Source of the DNA: Bacillus sp. OK048 | GTDB lineage: Bacteria > Bacillota > Bacilli > Bacillales > Cytobacillaceae | Assembly: GCF_900103525.1 (NCBI RefSeq) | Contig: NZ_FNHN01000005.1 | Coordinates: forward strand, 278,103 to 342,102 | Direction of reading: 5' to 3' | Length of the DNA stretch: 64,000 nt | Shown: in pieces, positions 47,101-55,238 of the stretch | How positions within the stretch are numbered: the first letter of the stretch is position 1 | Layout of the letters: each line of letters opens with the position of its first letter | The notes under the pieces: model-generated | Database searches by the model: none | What the model was told of the DNA's origin: nothing | What the model saw: the letters and a program-made list of their open reading frames with translations, nothing else | Translations under genes and position numbers: made by a program

Positions 47101-47410
47101 TATGCTTGTCTATTTTTTAAGAGGTGCTGAAAAAATGGCGCAATTTATGGTCCGAAAAGAGAATTATGATCAGGCGATTTATTGGTGTGAAAAGATATTA
47201 AAGCGGGACCGGACCTGGGAAGAAGCTTATCGACTACTAATGTATTGCTATTATCGGAAAAACAACCGCCCACAGGCAATGAGGTGGTATCAAAAATGCC
47301 AAGTGGTTTTAGAAGAAGAACTAGGTGTAACGCCACTGGAACCAACAAAACAAATGTACAATATGATCATAGAATCAGAAAATTATATAAATCAAATCGA
47401 GCAGCCTTAG
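44162..47410 (+). CDS. MalT-like STAND ATPase with C-terminal BTAD (SARP-like) DNA-binding module
   Basis: A 1082-aa regulator. The N-terminal ATPase has Walker A (GAGFGKST, near residue 43) and Walker B (LILDDYHQIE, near 131). LTEGWIIALCMIA marks the MalT-like region. TPR-like helices fill about 340-800. The C-terminus holds an OmpR-type winged helix (LGQFKVWLGEKEV, about 822-915) and a BTAD domain (about 925-1075, with LYHGEYLPERRYDDW). MalT itself has a LuxR helix-turn-helix instead. It probably activates the ABC transporter operon immediately downstream, whose promoter has 11-bp direct repeats. AAAGGAG precedes the ATG. Confidence 0.87.
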   Translation: MKLPIIQTKLRIPVVKDEFIRRAKLTRKMKKIPEHPLTIIHSGAGFGKSTALALFMRDEKIAGCWYSISSMDDDILPFLSYIIHSIRGCVPDFGQEIAAYIETMDRYIREEDISYLCSLFINEVLEVNDDITLILDDYHQIEHSYTINSWIEKLLEHIPANLHLVISSRSRPSWKRLTKMRVNGQLIEISREDLVLTIDEMELLLSDLYSLEVEPAHLQMIYQLTEGWIIALCMIAQQIPLTGDISALVEHSSYSLQDLFDYLVMEVFSKQPPMIQQFLEQTSILDVIEEELCDEVIGIVGASSMLEQLKERNLFIQKIGRNHYRYHALFKEFLENAFKKNNPHNYSALHEKCARFYEKRLMWEEALYHYKKIKHFKAMASILQEHGSNMLEGGKLKSLSDQLMFIPVSELDSYYHLWFLKAEVHRYRSQYQEAEECYERTFIAAKKRNDFLEMSKALEGKAKIYLDTIQPHHAEKLLYEAIEAREKSISSEEEKVKLYYLLAENLLNSGKAFHAEKWLKKAKEASTALLDVNIEARLYLRTGRFEEAKKFLFSQKEKLSTKNSSALPKSHRETDLILSLIEAFTGEGIKAKELAQASIQQGISLRAPFVEACGWIRMGHAVQILNKYESDLAEQCYNTALDIMGNLNVDRGKAEPLMGLCILYGTRGEYERAMEAGTKALQETEKVQDIWLSALISLCMGITCIYNERINKGLYYLEKTRGLFVQCEDRYGQMISNFWLAYIYFTEKDQEWFRVTMDTFLAMVQIDDFEFFFHKVSVYSPRDLQLVVPMLIECAKENIQSSYAVKILHDMGVTGLDSHPGYSITVQTLGQFKVWLGEKEVGEKNWQREKGKELFQLFLTMNELISKEEILQILWPSQDKKSADRDFKVALNSLHHVLEPMRKARAAPFFIIREGMFYGLNPHAKIELDTTQFQEWIQNGLRESSHEKVISVLEKGLKLYHGEYLPERRYDDWCISKRESMLVYFLRGAEKMAQFMVRKENYDQAIYWCEKILKRDRTWEEAYRLLMYCYYRKNNRPQAMRWYQKCQVVLEEELGVTPLEPTKQMYNMIIESENYINQIEQP

Positions 47411-47428
47411 ATTGGCTGTTCTTTTTGT
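47401..47428 (+). terminator. terminator of the regulator gene
   Basis: GCAGCC/GGCTGT stem overlapping the stop codon region, followed by TTCTTTTT. Confidence 0.7.
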
Positions 47429-47478
47429 TTAGGTACATCTCCAAGGGGCTGATGAGAAAATAGAAAACCGCTTTTCTT

Positions 47479-47511
47479 TGTAACTTCTCTGTAACTCTTT
47501 TTTTCTATTAT
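47479..47511 (+). promoter_or_regulatory. SARP-type promoter of the liv-like operon
   Basis: Heptamer TGTAACT at 47479-47485 and again at 47490-47496 (period 11), then 9 bp to a -10-like TATTAT (47506-47511). There is no good -35. Direct heptamer repeats on one helix face ending close to the -10 are the classic SARP activator arrangement. The identical layout recurs at 55239. Confidence 0.7.
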
Positions 47512-47562
47512 TAACCCAACGCTTTGCAAGTTTTTTATTTTACATTATAAGGGGGAAAAGAA

Positions 47563-48795
47563 GTGAAGGCATTTCGCGGAAAAGGGATTTTAGTAGGATT
47601 TCTTATTTTTTTGATGATTTTTACAGCAGCATGTTCCTCAGACAAAACAGAAGGGGATACAAAGGATAGTGGTGAGAAAGTTGAAGAGAAAGAGCCGATT
47701 AAGATTGGTGTCCTTGCCTCTACAACCGGTGCACTCGAATCATATGGTAAACAAACGTTAAGAGGCTTTGAATTAGGTCTTGACTATGCAACGGAAGGAA
47801 CAATGGAGGTTGCAGGCAGAAAAATAGAGTTTGTCGTTGAAGATACAGAAACAAAACCAGAAGTTGCGGTTCAGAAAGCTACAAAGCTATTAGAAGAAGA
47901 TAAAGTAGACTTTTTAGTAGGATCCTCCAGCTCTGCTGATACATTAGCAGTTTTACCACTAGCAGAAGAATACAAAAAGATTATGATTGTTGAACCAGCA
48001 GCCGCTGATAGTATTACAGGATCTGAATTTAATAAGTATATTTTCCGTTCAGCACGTAATTCCTCACAGGATGCGGTAGCAGGTGCAGCCGCCATTGCTG
48101 GTAAGGATGTAAAAATTGCCACACTTGCTCCAGATTACTCCTTTGGACGTGATGGTGTAGCAGCCTTTAAAGAAGCAGCTGTTAAGCTTGGTGCTAAAAT
48201 TGTGTTAGAAGAATATGCAGACCCGGCAGCAACTGACTTTACATCCAACATCCAAAAAATTATTGACGCAAAGCCTGATTATTTATTTGTAGTATGGGCG
48301 GGAGCAAACTCTCCTTGGAAACAGATCTCTGATATGAAGGTCCAGGACAAAGGAATCAAAATTTCTACGGGTGCCCCTGATATTGCTGCTTTAGCCACAA
48401 TGGAGCCGCTTGTTGGTATGGAAGGCTTTACAGTTTATTATCATGACCTTCCTAAAAATAAAATTAATGATTGGTTAGTAACAGAACATAAGAAGCGATT
48501 TAACGGCGATGTTCCTGATTTGTTCACACCAGGCGGTATGAGTGCTGCGATTTCGATTGTTGAAGCCCTAAAGAAAACAGAAGGCGATGCCGATGCAGAC
48601 AAACTCATTAAAAAGATGGAAGGCATGAGCTTCGAAACACCAAAAGGAAAAATGACCTATCGTCCTGAAGACCATCAGGCGCTTCAAGCTCTATATGCGA
48701 TTAAACTAGAAAAGAAAGATGGAGTTCCTTATCCAGTTCCAGTGCTCATCAGAGAATTGAAACCAGAAGAAACAGCTCCTCCTGTTCGTAATTAA
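47563..48795 (+). CDS. ABC transporter substrate-binding lipoprotein (branched-chain amino acid type)
   Basis: A 410-aa lipoprotein. The lipobox is at the end of the signal peptide (FTAAC). A Peripla_BP_6 receptor fold follows (IKIGVLASTTGALESYGKQT, DTETKPEVAVQKATKLLEED, GSSSSADTLAVLPLAEEYKK). Homologues bind Leu/Ile/Val, amides or aromatic acids. The GTG start follows AGGGGGAAAAG. First gene of a five-component importer; the neighbouring acyl-CoA enzymes suggest an organic acid ligand, but this is inference. Confidence 0.88.
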   Translation: MKAFRGKGILVGFLIFLMIFTAACSSDKTEGDTKDSGEKVEEKEPIKIGVLASTTGALESYGKQTLRGFELGLDYATEGTMEVAGRKIEFVVEDTETKPEVAVQKATKLLEEDKVDFLVGSSSSADTLAVLPLAEEYKKIMIVEPAAADSITGSEFNKYIFRSARNSSQDAVAGAAAIAGKDVKIATLAPDYSFGRDGVAAFKEAAVKLGAKIVLEEYADPAATDFTSNIQKIIDAKPDYLFVVWAGANSPWKQISDMKVQDKGIKISTGAPDIAALATMEPLVGMEGFTVYYHDLPKNKINDWLVTEHKKRFNGDVPDLFTPGGMSAAISIVEALKKTEGDADADKLIKKMEGMSFETPKGKMTYRPEDHQALQALYAIKLEKKDGVPYPVPVLIRELKPEETAPPVRN

Positions 48796-48808
48796 CTTTA
48801 AAAAATAT

Positions 48809-48840
48809 GAGGGTTCGACCTGGTTTTTATGGTCACCCTC
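48809..48840 (+). terminator. stem-loop between the binding-protein and ATPase genes
   Basis: GAGGG/CCCTC and GACC/GGTC form a hairpin in the intergenic gap, followed by TTCCTTATTT. It probably attenuates or protects the upstream mRNA so that binding protein is made in excess. Confidence 0.6.
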
Positions 48841-48876
48841 TTCCTTATTTCTATCTACAAGAATGGTGGTGAAAGC

Positions 48877-49650
48877 GTGACAACACTAATTGAAACAAAT
48901 AATTTATCCATAACCTTTGGAGGGCATACTGCGGTTGATTCTGTCAGCATCTCGGTCCCAGAAAAACACTTCAAATCAATCATTGGACCCAATGGAGCTG
49001 GAAAAACAACCTTCTTTAATCTTTTAAGCGGCCAATTAGCGCCATCAAATGGAAACATATATTTTCGCGGCAAGGATATTACCAAACTATCTCCGACAAA
49101 ACGGACGAGAGAAGGAATAGGCCGCTCTTTTCAAATCACCAATGTCTTTCCTAATTTAACGGTATTGGAAAATGTAAGGTTGGCCGTTCAATCTAGAGCT
49201 GGAGTTCGTTACCAGATGTTATTTCATTATAAAAAATATCATGAATTTGAACAAAAGGCACTTGAGTGGTTACGTCTTGTGCTCTTAGACGATAAAGTGG
49301 ACTCTTTAGCAAGCAATTTGGCCCACGGAGAAAAAAGAAAGCTAGAAATGGCAATGCTGCTTGCGCTTGAGACGGAAGTACTTTTATTAGATGAACCGAC
49401 TGCAGGTATGTCTTTAGAGGATGTTCATGCGATATTAGAAGTCATTAGAAGAATAAAGGAACAAGGGGACCGGACGATCATATTAATCGAGCACAAAATG
49501 GATATGATTCTAGATTTATCGGATTCGGTGATGGTGCTATTTAATGGCAGGCTGTTAGCGGATGGGACACCAGAAGAGATTATGAAAAATGAAACGGTCC
49601 AGTCAGCCTATTTAGGAGGTATCAGCGATGAACGAGCTGCTGAAGCTTAA
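48877..49650 (+). CDS. livG: ABC transporter ATPase, LivG type
   Basis: A 257-aa ATPase with Walker A GPNGAGKTTFFN, the Q-loop region IGRSFQITNVFPNLTVLENV, signature LAHGEKRKLEMAM (variant of LSGGQ) and Walker B VLLLDEPTAGM. ATG 48829 lies inside the upstream hairpin; GTG 48877 has GGTGGTG before it and gives the family start (TTLIETNNLSITFGG). Overlaps livF by 23 nt. Confidence 0.92.
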   Translation: MTTLIETNNLSITFGGHTAVDSVSISVPEKHFKSIIGPNGAGKTTFFNLLSGQLAPSNGNIYFRGKDITKLSPTKRTREGIGRSFQITNVFPNLTVLENVRLAVQSRAGVRYQMLFHYKKYHEFEQKALEWLRLVLLDDKVDSLASNLAHGEKRKLEMAMLLALETEVLLLDEPTAGMSLEDVHAILEVIRRIKEQGDRTIILIEHKMDMILDLSDSVMVLFNGRLLADGTPEEIMKNETVQSAYLGGISDERAAEA

Positions 49651-50335
49651 TCAAATTGAGACGCATATTGGACAATATCATATCCTACAAGGTGTTTCCC
49701 TTGAAGTAAAACAGGGAGAAGTAACGGTTCTGCTTGGTAGAAATGGCGCCGGGAAAACAACTACACTACGAACGATCATGGGTCTAAATCCAGCATCAAA
49801 AGGGAGTGTGGTCTTTAAAGGGGAGCCGATTCAGTCCCTGCCTACGTATACCATTGCCCAAAAAGGAATTGGCTATGTTCCAGAAGACCAAGGTATATTT
49901 GCAGGATTGACTGTCGAAGAAAATATGAAAGTAGCGATTCAAAAAGAAAACGACGAAACCAATAACCGACTTGACTATATATTAAATCTGTTTCCTGATT
50001 TGAAAAAGTTCTGGAAAAAACCTGGAGGATTATTGAGTGGTGGTCAAAAACAAATGCTTTCGATTGCTAGAGCGTATGTGAATGAAAACGAACTTCTATT
50101 AATAGATGAGCCTAGTAAAGGTTTAGCACCAATTGTGGTAGAAAAAGTGATGGAATCTATTATCCAGATGAAGGACCAAACAACGATTGTCTTAGTGGAA
50201 CAAAATTTTTATATGGCGAGTACAATCGGTGATTGTTTTTACATTATTGATGATGGAAGAACGGTTAGCAATGGATTAATGAAACAGTTAAAAGAAGATG
50301 AAGAAATGAAACGAAAGTATTTAGGAATAGCCTAA
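49628..50335 (+). CDS. livF: ABC transporter ATPase, LivF type
   Basis: A 235-aa ATPase with Walker A GRNGAGKTTTLR, signature LLSGGQKQMLSIARA and Walker B LLIDEPSKGLAP. It pairs with LivG as the second motor subunit. The start overlaps livG and is preceded by AGGAGG. Confidence 0.93.
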   Translation: MNELLKLNQIETHIGQYHILQGVSLEVKQGEVTVLLGRNGAGKTTTLRTIMGLNPASKGSVVFKGEPIQSLPTYTIAQKGIGYVPEDQGIFAGLTVEENMKVAIQKENDETNNRLDYILNLFPDLKKFWKKPGGLLSGGQKQMLSIARAYVNENELLLIDEPSKGLAPIVVEKVMESIIQMKDQTTIVLVEQNFYMASTIGDCFYIIDDGRTVSNGLMKQLKEDEEMKRKYLGIA

Positions 50336-50353
50336 GAAAGGAGGAACGTTTGA

Positions 50354-51214
50354 GTGGAGCTATTATTCAATCTAACATTAAATGGATTGGCAACAGGCAT
50401 GCTGATCTTCCTATTAGCTGCAGGCTTAACGCTTATTTTTGGGTTAATGGATGTACTTAATTTTGCCCATGGCGGATTGTTTGCCTGGGGTGCCTACAGT
50501 GGTATTTGGATTTATTCCACGACTGGCAGCTTCTTGATTGGTATCATTGGTGCCATTCTTACAGGTTTTATACTGGGAATCATTACTGAAAAGTGGATCA
50601 TCCAACCAGTGTACGGCAACCATGTTCAACAAATTTTAATTACCCTCGGCTTAATGTTGGTTTTATCAGAAATGCTAAAAGTTATTTGGGGACCTAATCA
50701 ATTAACAGCTAACACTCCGGAATATTTGAGTGGAAGTTGGGAAATTGGCAATATCATTATCATTAAATATCGTGTATTCATTATCGTGGTAGGATTACTG
50801 GTATTTGCCGGCGTGCAGTTTTTGCTCAAAAAAACCAAAATTGGTCTTGTTGTTCGGGCCGGAGTTATGAACAAAGAAATGGTGCAGGCATTAGGAATTA
50901 ATATTAAGAAAGTATTTATGTTTGTTTTTATGATTGGTTCTGGCATGGCAGCGCTCGGCGGGGTACTTTTCGGTCCATATTCTGGTGTCATTCATGCGGG
51001 AATGGGAATGGAATTTGCGATTTTAGCATTTATTGTTGTGGTTATTGGCGGTATGGGAAATTTCAAGGGGTCCGTTATGGCTGCGATATTAGTTGGTTTA
51101 TCCGGTTCGTTTATGGCTTATTATGTCCCGGAACTATCATTAGCTGTGAATATGCTATTAATGGCAGTCGTATTAATCGTGAAGCCACAAGGACTATTTG
51201 GCGGGAAGGGGTGA
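50354..51214 (+). CDS. livH: ABC transporter permease, LivH type
   Basis: A 286-aa membrane protein of eight or so helices. The N-terminal pattern LNGLATGMLIFLLAAGLTLI and FGLMDVLNFAHGGLFAWGAY is typical of LivH. GTG start after AAAGGAGG. Forms the channel with LivM. Confidence 0.92.
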   Translation: MELLFNLTLNGLATGMLIFLLAAGLTLIFGLMDVLNFAHGGLFAWGAYSGIWIYSTTGSFLIGIIGAILTGFILGIITEKWIIQPVYGNHVQQILITLGLMLVLSEMLKVIWGPNQLTANTPEYLSGSWEIGNIIIIKYRVFIIVVGLLVFAGVQFLLKKTKIGLVVRAGVMNKEMVQALGINIKKVFMFVFMIGSGMAALGGVLFGPYSGVIHAGMGMEFAILAFIVVVIGGMGNFKGSVMAAILVGLSGSFMAYYVPELSLAVNMLLMAVVLIVKPQGLFGGKG

Positions 51215-51218
51215 GAAG

Positions 51219-52214
51219 ATGAAGTGGGTTGTAAATAATCGAATGAACGCTATTTATATGATCATAGCAGCTTTTTTGTTAATCTTGCCCTTTGTTTATG
51301 AATCTAGAAATATGTTAATTTTATTGACGCAAATTTTTGTGTTTGCCATCCTAGCTATGAGCTACGATTTATTATTAGGCTTTACTGGAATTGTCTCCTT
51401 TGGTCATGCGATGTTTTTTGGAATCGGTGCCTACTCAATTGGGATATTCATGAAGCGTTTTGAGCCAACGATGCTTCATTTCATTTTTGCTGTACTGGCA
51501 ACCATACTCATTACAGGAATTGTTAGTTTTATTGTTGGTTTGCTTACACTAAGGTTGAAAAGTCACTTTTACGCGATGTTAACCATGGCTTTGGCGGGAT
51601 TATTCTTGGTATTAGCAGAAAAGTGGCGGACATTAACGTTCGGAAATGATGGATTTACTTTTCGCGTGCCAGAAGTATTTATCGACCGGACTAATTTTTA
51701 TATCATTTGTTTGCTGGTGATGATTGCGGTATTTATGATCTTAAAACGCTTTACCAACTCTCCGCTTGGGAGAGTGCTGCAGGCAATAAGAGAAAACGAA
51801 CAGAGGACAGAATCATTAGGATATCAAGTATTACATTATAAGATTGCTGCAAGTGTTGTTTCTGGTGTATTGGCTGGGATTGCCGGAATCTTTTATGCGA
51901 TGTCACTTCGATATGTGAATACAAGCGTGTTCGCGATGGATATTACCTTAGATGCGTTATTGATGACAATCATCGGAGGTGTCGGAACCTTAGTTGGTGC
52001 GATTATTGGTGCTGGATTAATTGAATTTGCGCATGACGGGTTAACCGAACTGGCAAAGGAACACTGGATATTTGAGCGTTGGATTATTTTCTTTGGCATT
52101 ATCTATATTTTAGTTGTTATCTTTTTCCCACTTGGAATTGTCGGGACATTGAAGAAATTAACATGGAAACGAGTAAAGCAATCTGCTAAGAAAAAAGAAA
52201 ATTTAGCAGGATAG
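51219..52214 (+). CDS. livM: ABC transporter permease, LivM type
   Basis: A 331-aa membrane protein with LAMSYDLLLGFTGIVSFGHA, the permease motif SPLGRVLQAIRENEQRTESL and a C-terminal basic tail. A TTG at 51198 would overlap livH; ATG 51219 follows GAAGGGGTGAG and is preferred. Confidence 0.92.
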   Translation: MKWVVNNRMNAIYMIIAAFLLILPFVYESRNMLILLTQIFVFAILAMSYDLLLGFTGIVSFGHAMFFGIGAYSIGIFMKRFEPTMLHFIFAVLATILITGIVSFIVGLLTLRLKSHFYAMLTMALAGLFLVLAEKWRTLTFGNDGFTFRVPEVFIDRTNFYIICLLVMIAVFMILKRFTNSPLGRVLQAIRENEQRTESLGYQVLHYKIAASVVSGVLAGIAGIFYAMSLRYVNTSVFAMDITLDALLMTIIGGVGTLVGAIIGAGLIEFAHDGLTELAKEHWIFERWIIFFGIIYILVVIFFPLGIVGTLKKLTWKRVKQSAKKKENLAG

Positions 52215-52224
52215 GGGGTGCATA

Positions 52225-52404
52225 ATGGAACCGTTACAAATTGCATCCTTCGTTGTCCGTTTTCAACTGGCAGCTGTGGAAGAGGGAACAGGAAAAAAAC
52301 AATGGAGAATCAAAGTTACCCATGTTCAAGAAGATCGGGAAACTCTATTTGATTCTATTGAAGAAGCAACAGCTTTTATGAAGTCCATGGTGAATGACTT
52401 CTAG
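52225..52404 (+). CDS. small conserved-looking protein in the liv-type operon
   Basis: A 59-aa frame from ATG after AGGGGGTG, beginning MEPLQIASFVVRFQLAAVEE and ending SIEEATAFMKSMVNDF. Acidic, with alternating strand-like and helical segments. It lies 10 nt after livM and 18 nt before the KAS III-like gene. I do not recognise it. Confidence 0.65.
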   Translation: MEPLQIASFVVRFQLAAVEEGTGKKQWRIKVTHVQEDRETLFDSIEEATAFMKSMVNDF

Positions 52405-52422
52405 ATTAGGGTGGTGTAAATT

Positions 52423-53436
52423 TTGCAGATTGGTATTGTTAGTACGGGAACTTATCTCCCAGAGAAAAGTATGACGGGGAAAGAGATAGCAGAAATAGCA
52501 GGTATCCCAACTATTGTTGTCGAAGAAAAGATGGGAATTAAAAAAAAATATCTTCCAGGTCCGAATGACCATACGTGTGAAATGGGGATTATTGCTGCAA
52601 AACAAACAATTGATAAAGCAGGAATTAACCCTTTGGAGATTGATGTCGTTATTTATATTGGCGAGGAGCATAAGGAATACCCACTCTGGACTGCTGGTAT
52701 TAAATTACAGGAAGCGGTAGGAGCATTGAATGCATGGGCATTTGATATTGCCTTGCGCTGTGGAACCACTGTTATGGCGCTTAAAGTTGCAAAAAGTCTG
52801 ATGATCGCAGATTCTCGAATCAAAACGGTCCTGTTGGCGGGAGGTTACCGGAATGTAGATTTCATTGATTATCAGAATCCAAGAACACGCTTTATGTTTA
52901 ACTTAGGTGCTGGCGGCGGGGCGATTTTGTTGAAAAAAGGGTATAACGAAAACATTCTGTTAGAAACAGAGCTGCTAACGGATGGTTCCTTTTCAGAGGA
53001 TGTTGTTGTTGTTTCCGGTGGAACAAAAAATCCTATTACAAAAGAAGCAATTGACCAGCGCTTAAATAAACTTGACGTCCTTGACCCAGAGGGGATGAAG
53101 CTGCGGCTGGAAAAAAAGTCGATGGCTAATTTTATTAAAGTAGTTCGGGAATCAGTTAAAAATAGTGGATATAATGTGGAGGATATTTCTTTTATCGCGA
53201 TGCTCCACATGAAAAAGTCGGCGCATGAATATGTATTAAAAGAATTAGGTTTGACTGATCAGCAATCGATATACTTGGAGGATTATGGTCATATCGGTCA
53301 GATCGATCAAATTTTATCTCTAGAGCTTGCACTTAAGGAAGGAAAGGTAAAAGAAGGAGACCTTGTTGTTTTTGTAAGTGCTGGTATTGGCTATGCCTGG
53401 GGTGCCACTGCAATTAAATGGGGGAAGGTGAACTAA
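52423..53436 (+). CDS. 3-oxoacyl-ACP synthase III-like (KAS III / thiolase-fold) enzyme
   Basis: A 337-aa condensing-enzyme homologue that starts at TTG (MQIGIVSTGTYLPEKSMTGK). The active-site Cys is residue 113 (DIALRCGTT), and the His is in AMLHMKKS (residue 262). The third KAS III residue, Asn in the GN-x-S motif, is replaced: DYGHIGQID has His. This suggests acyl transfer or a non-decarboxylating reaction rather than ordinary fatty acid initiation. It is co-transcribed with the transporter and with the hydrolase that follows directly. Confidence 0.82.
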   Translation: MQIGIVSTGTYLPEKSMTGKEIAEIAGIPTIVVEEKMGIKKKYLPGPNDHTCEMGIIAAKQTIDKAGINPLEIDVVIYIGEEHKEYPLWTAGIKLQEAVGALNAWAFDIALRCGTTVMALKVAKSLMIADSRIKTVLLAGGYRNVDFIDYQNPRTRFMFNLGAGGGAILLKKGYNENILLETELLTDGSFSEDVVVVSGGTKNPITKEAIDQRLNKLDVLDPEGMKLRLEKKSMANFIKVVRESVKNSGYNVEDISFIAMLHMKKSAHEYVLKELGLTDQQSIYLEDYGHIGQIDQILSLELALKEGKVKEGDLVVFVSAGIGYAWGATAIKWGKVN

Positions 53437-54339
53437 ATGGTTAAAGTGACGATAAAAGAAGTTCAGTTAACAAATGGAGAAACAATTGCCTATCGTGAGC
53501 GCGAGGGTGGAGACAAAAAACTACTTTTAATCCATGGAAACATGACTTCATCAAAGCACTGGGACCTTGTTTTGGATACTATGCCAGAGGAGTATAAGTT
53601 ATTCGCATTGGATTTACGTGGGTTTGGAAAATCAAGCTACAATACACTGATTACTTCAATCAAGGATTTTTCGGATGATGTGAAGCTCTTTGTCGATGAA
53701 CTTGGTTTGAAGGACTTTGCCATGATTGGCTGGTCAACAGGCGGTGCTGTCGCCATGCAATTTACAGCTGATTATCCTGGATATTGTAATAAGCTGATTT
53801 TATTAGCATCAGAATCTACCAGGGGTTATCCGTTTGAGGGTAAAATAAGTGTGAACGAGGAACCCCGAAGATTTTCATCCTATGAAGATATCAAACGTGA
53901 CGTAATTCGAACGATTCCTGTCCAAACAGCTTATGATACAAATAATGTGGAATTATTAAAATTAATTTGGAATGCTGTTATTTATACAAAAACACAGCCT
54001 GCACCAGAGCTTTATGATGAATACGTTCAGGACATGAGAACACAGCGTAACTTAGCAGAGGTACATCATTGTAACAATACTTTTAATATCAGCCATCATT
54101 CTAATGGATTGGTAGCAGGGAATGGCTTGGTGGATCAAATTAATGTGCCAGTTCTTGTTTTGAGAGGAGATCGTGATTTCGTTGTTACGGCTGAAATGAC
54201 AAGAGAACTGGTAGAGGATTTAGGCGCAAAAGCTAAATTTGTTGAGTTAAAGGATTGTGGTCATTCACCGCTTGTCGATGACTTACCACAGTTACTAAAT
54301 GAAATTGATGTTTTTTTGAATGCGGAGGTGTTCAAATGA
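53437..54339 (+). CDS. alpha/beta hydrolase
   Basis: A 300-aa hydrolase with the oxyanion region LLLIHGNMTSSKHWD, the nucleophile elbow GWSTGG (Ser near residue 101), the acid in LRGDRDFVV and the His in DCGHSPLVDD. All triad residues are present. It starts immediately after the KAS III-like stop and overlaps the SDR gene by 4 nt. Substrate unknown; a thioester or lactone is possible given the context. Confidence 0.87.
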   Translation: MVKVTIKEVQLTNGETIAYREREGGDKKLLLIHGNMTSSKHWDLVLDTMPEEYKLFALDLRGFGKSSYNTLITSIKDFSDDVKLFVDELGLKDFAMIGWSTGGAVAMQFTADYPGYCNKLILLASESTRGYPFEGKISVNEEPRRFSSYEDIKRDVIRTIPVQTAYDTNNVELLKLIWNAVIYTKTQPAPELYDEYVQDMRTQRNLAEVHHCNNTFNISHHSNGLVAGNGLVDQINVPVLVLRGDRDFVVTAEMTRELVEDLGAKAKFVELKDCGHSPLVDDLPQLLNEIDVFLNAEVFK

Positions 54340-55076
54340 GATTAAAAGATAAAGTAGCTGTTATTACAGGTGCCGCCAATGGAATTGGCTTAACGGCTGC
54401 AGAAGTCTTTGGCAAACAGGGTGCAAAAGTGGCAATGGCTGATTTTAATGCAGAACAAGGTACAAAGCATGCACAAGAATTAAGAGCAAAAGGTTATGAT
54501 GTGACCTTTTTCCAAGTCAATGTTGCAGACCGCTCGAGCGTGGATGAAATGGTGACGAAGGTTCGTGAAGTCTATGGAAAGATTGATATCCTAATCAATA
54601 ATGCTGGAATTACCAGAGATGCGATGCTTTCGAAATTAACAGTAGATGATTTTCAAGCGGTTGTTGCTGTTAATCTTACAGGTGTGTTCCATTGTACACA
54701 AGCCGTTCTACCATCCATGATTGAGATTGGAAAAGGAAAAATTATTAATACTTCTTCTGTATCGGGTGTATATGGAAATGTCGGGCAAACGAATTATGCT
54801 GCAACAAAAGCGGGTGTAGTCGGGTTGACGAAGACCTGGGCAAAAGAGCTTGGACGCAAAGGGATTAATGTCAATGCGGTTGCTCCAGGGTTCATTGAAA
54901 CAGGAATGACGGCAAAAGTTCCTGAAAAAATACTAGATCAAATGAAGCAGATGGTGCCGCTTTTACGGCTCGGGAAACCTGAAGATATTGCAAATGCATA
55001 CTTGTTTTTAGCGTCAGATGAATCGAATTATATAAATGGAACCGTCCTTCATGTAGATGGGGGAATCATGATGTGA
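54336..55076 (+). CDS. SDR-family reductase (FabG/PhaB-like)
   Basis: A 246-aa classical SDR with TGAANGIGL, NNAGITRDAML, the catalytic Ser region SSVSGVYGNVG and NYAATKAG (Tyr-x3-Lys). It resembles 3-oxoacyl-ACP or acetoacetyl-CoA reductases. ATG overlaps the hydrolase gene. Last gene before a terminator; probably reduces a 3-keto thioester made or handled by the upstream enzymes. Confidence 0.88.
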   Translation: MRLKDKVAVITGAANGIGLTAAEVFGKQGAKVAMADFNAEQGTKHAQELRAKGYDVTFFQVNVADRSSVDEMVTKVREVYGKIDILINNAGITRDAMLSKLTVDDFQAVVAVNLTGVFHCTQAVLPSMIEIGKGKIINTSSVSGVYGNVGQTNYAATKAGVVGLTKTWAKELGRKGINVNAVAPGFIETGMTAKVPEKILDQMKQMVPLLRLGKPEDIANAYLFLASDESNYINGTVLHVDGGIMM

Positions 55077-55077
55077 T

Positions 55078-55103
55078 AAACGGCCTTTAAAGGTCGTTTT
55101 TTT
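55078..55103 (+). terminator. terminator of the liv-type operon
   Basis: AAACGGCC and GGTCGTTT arms (one G-T) around TTTAAA, followed by seven T. Confidence 0.82.
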
Positions 55104-55129
55104 GATGGTGGTGGTGTGCCAAAATGTCG

Positions 55130-55179
55130 TTACTCGCGGGAAATGGATGTTTACTCGCGAAAAATTCAGATTTACTCGC
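55130..55179. repeat. TTACTCGC triplet repeat, locus B
   Basis: TTACTCGC at 55130, 55151 and 55172, exactly 21 bp apart, followed by CAACGCC. Spacing, flanking CG and the trailing CAAC-x-CC match locus A at 38473. It lies just past an operon terminator. Confidence 0.8.
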
Positions 55180-55238
55180 CAACGCCATAAATTCAAGAAT
55201 TGGTCAAAATTAAGAAATCTTTTTCAAAACCATATGCG

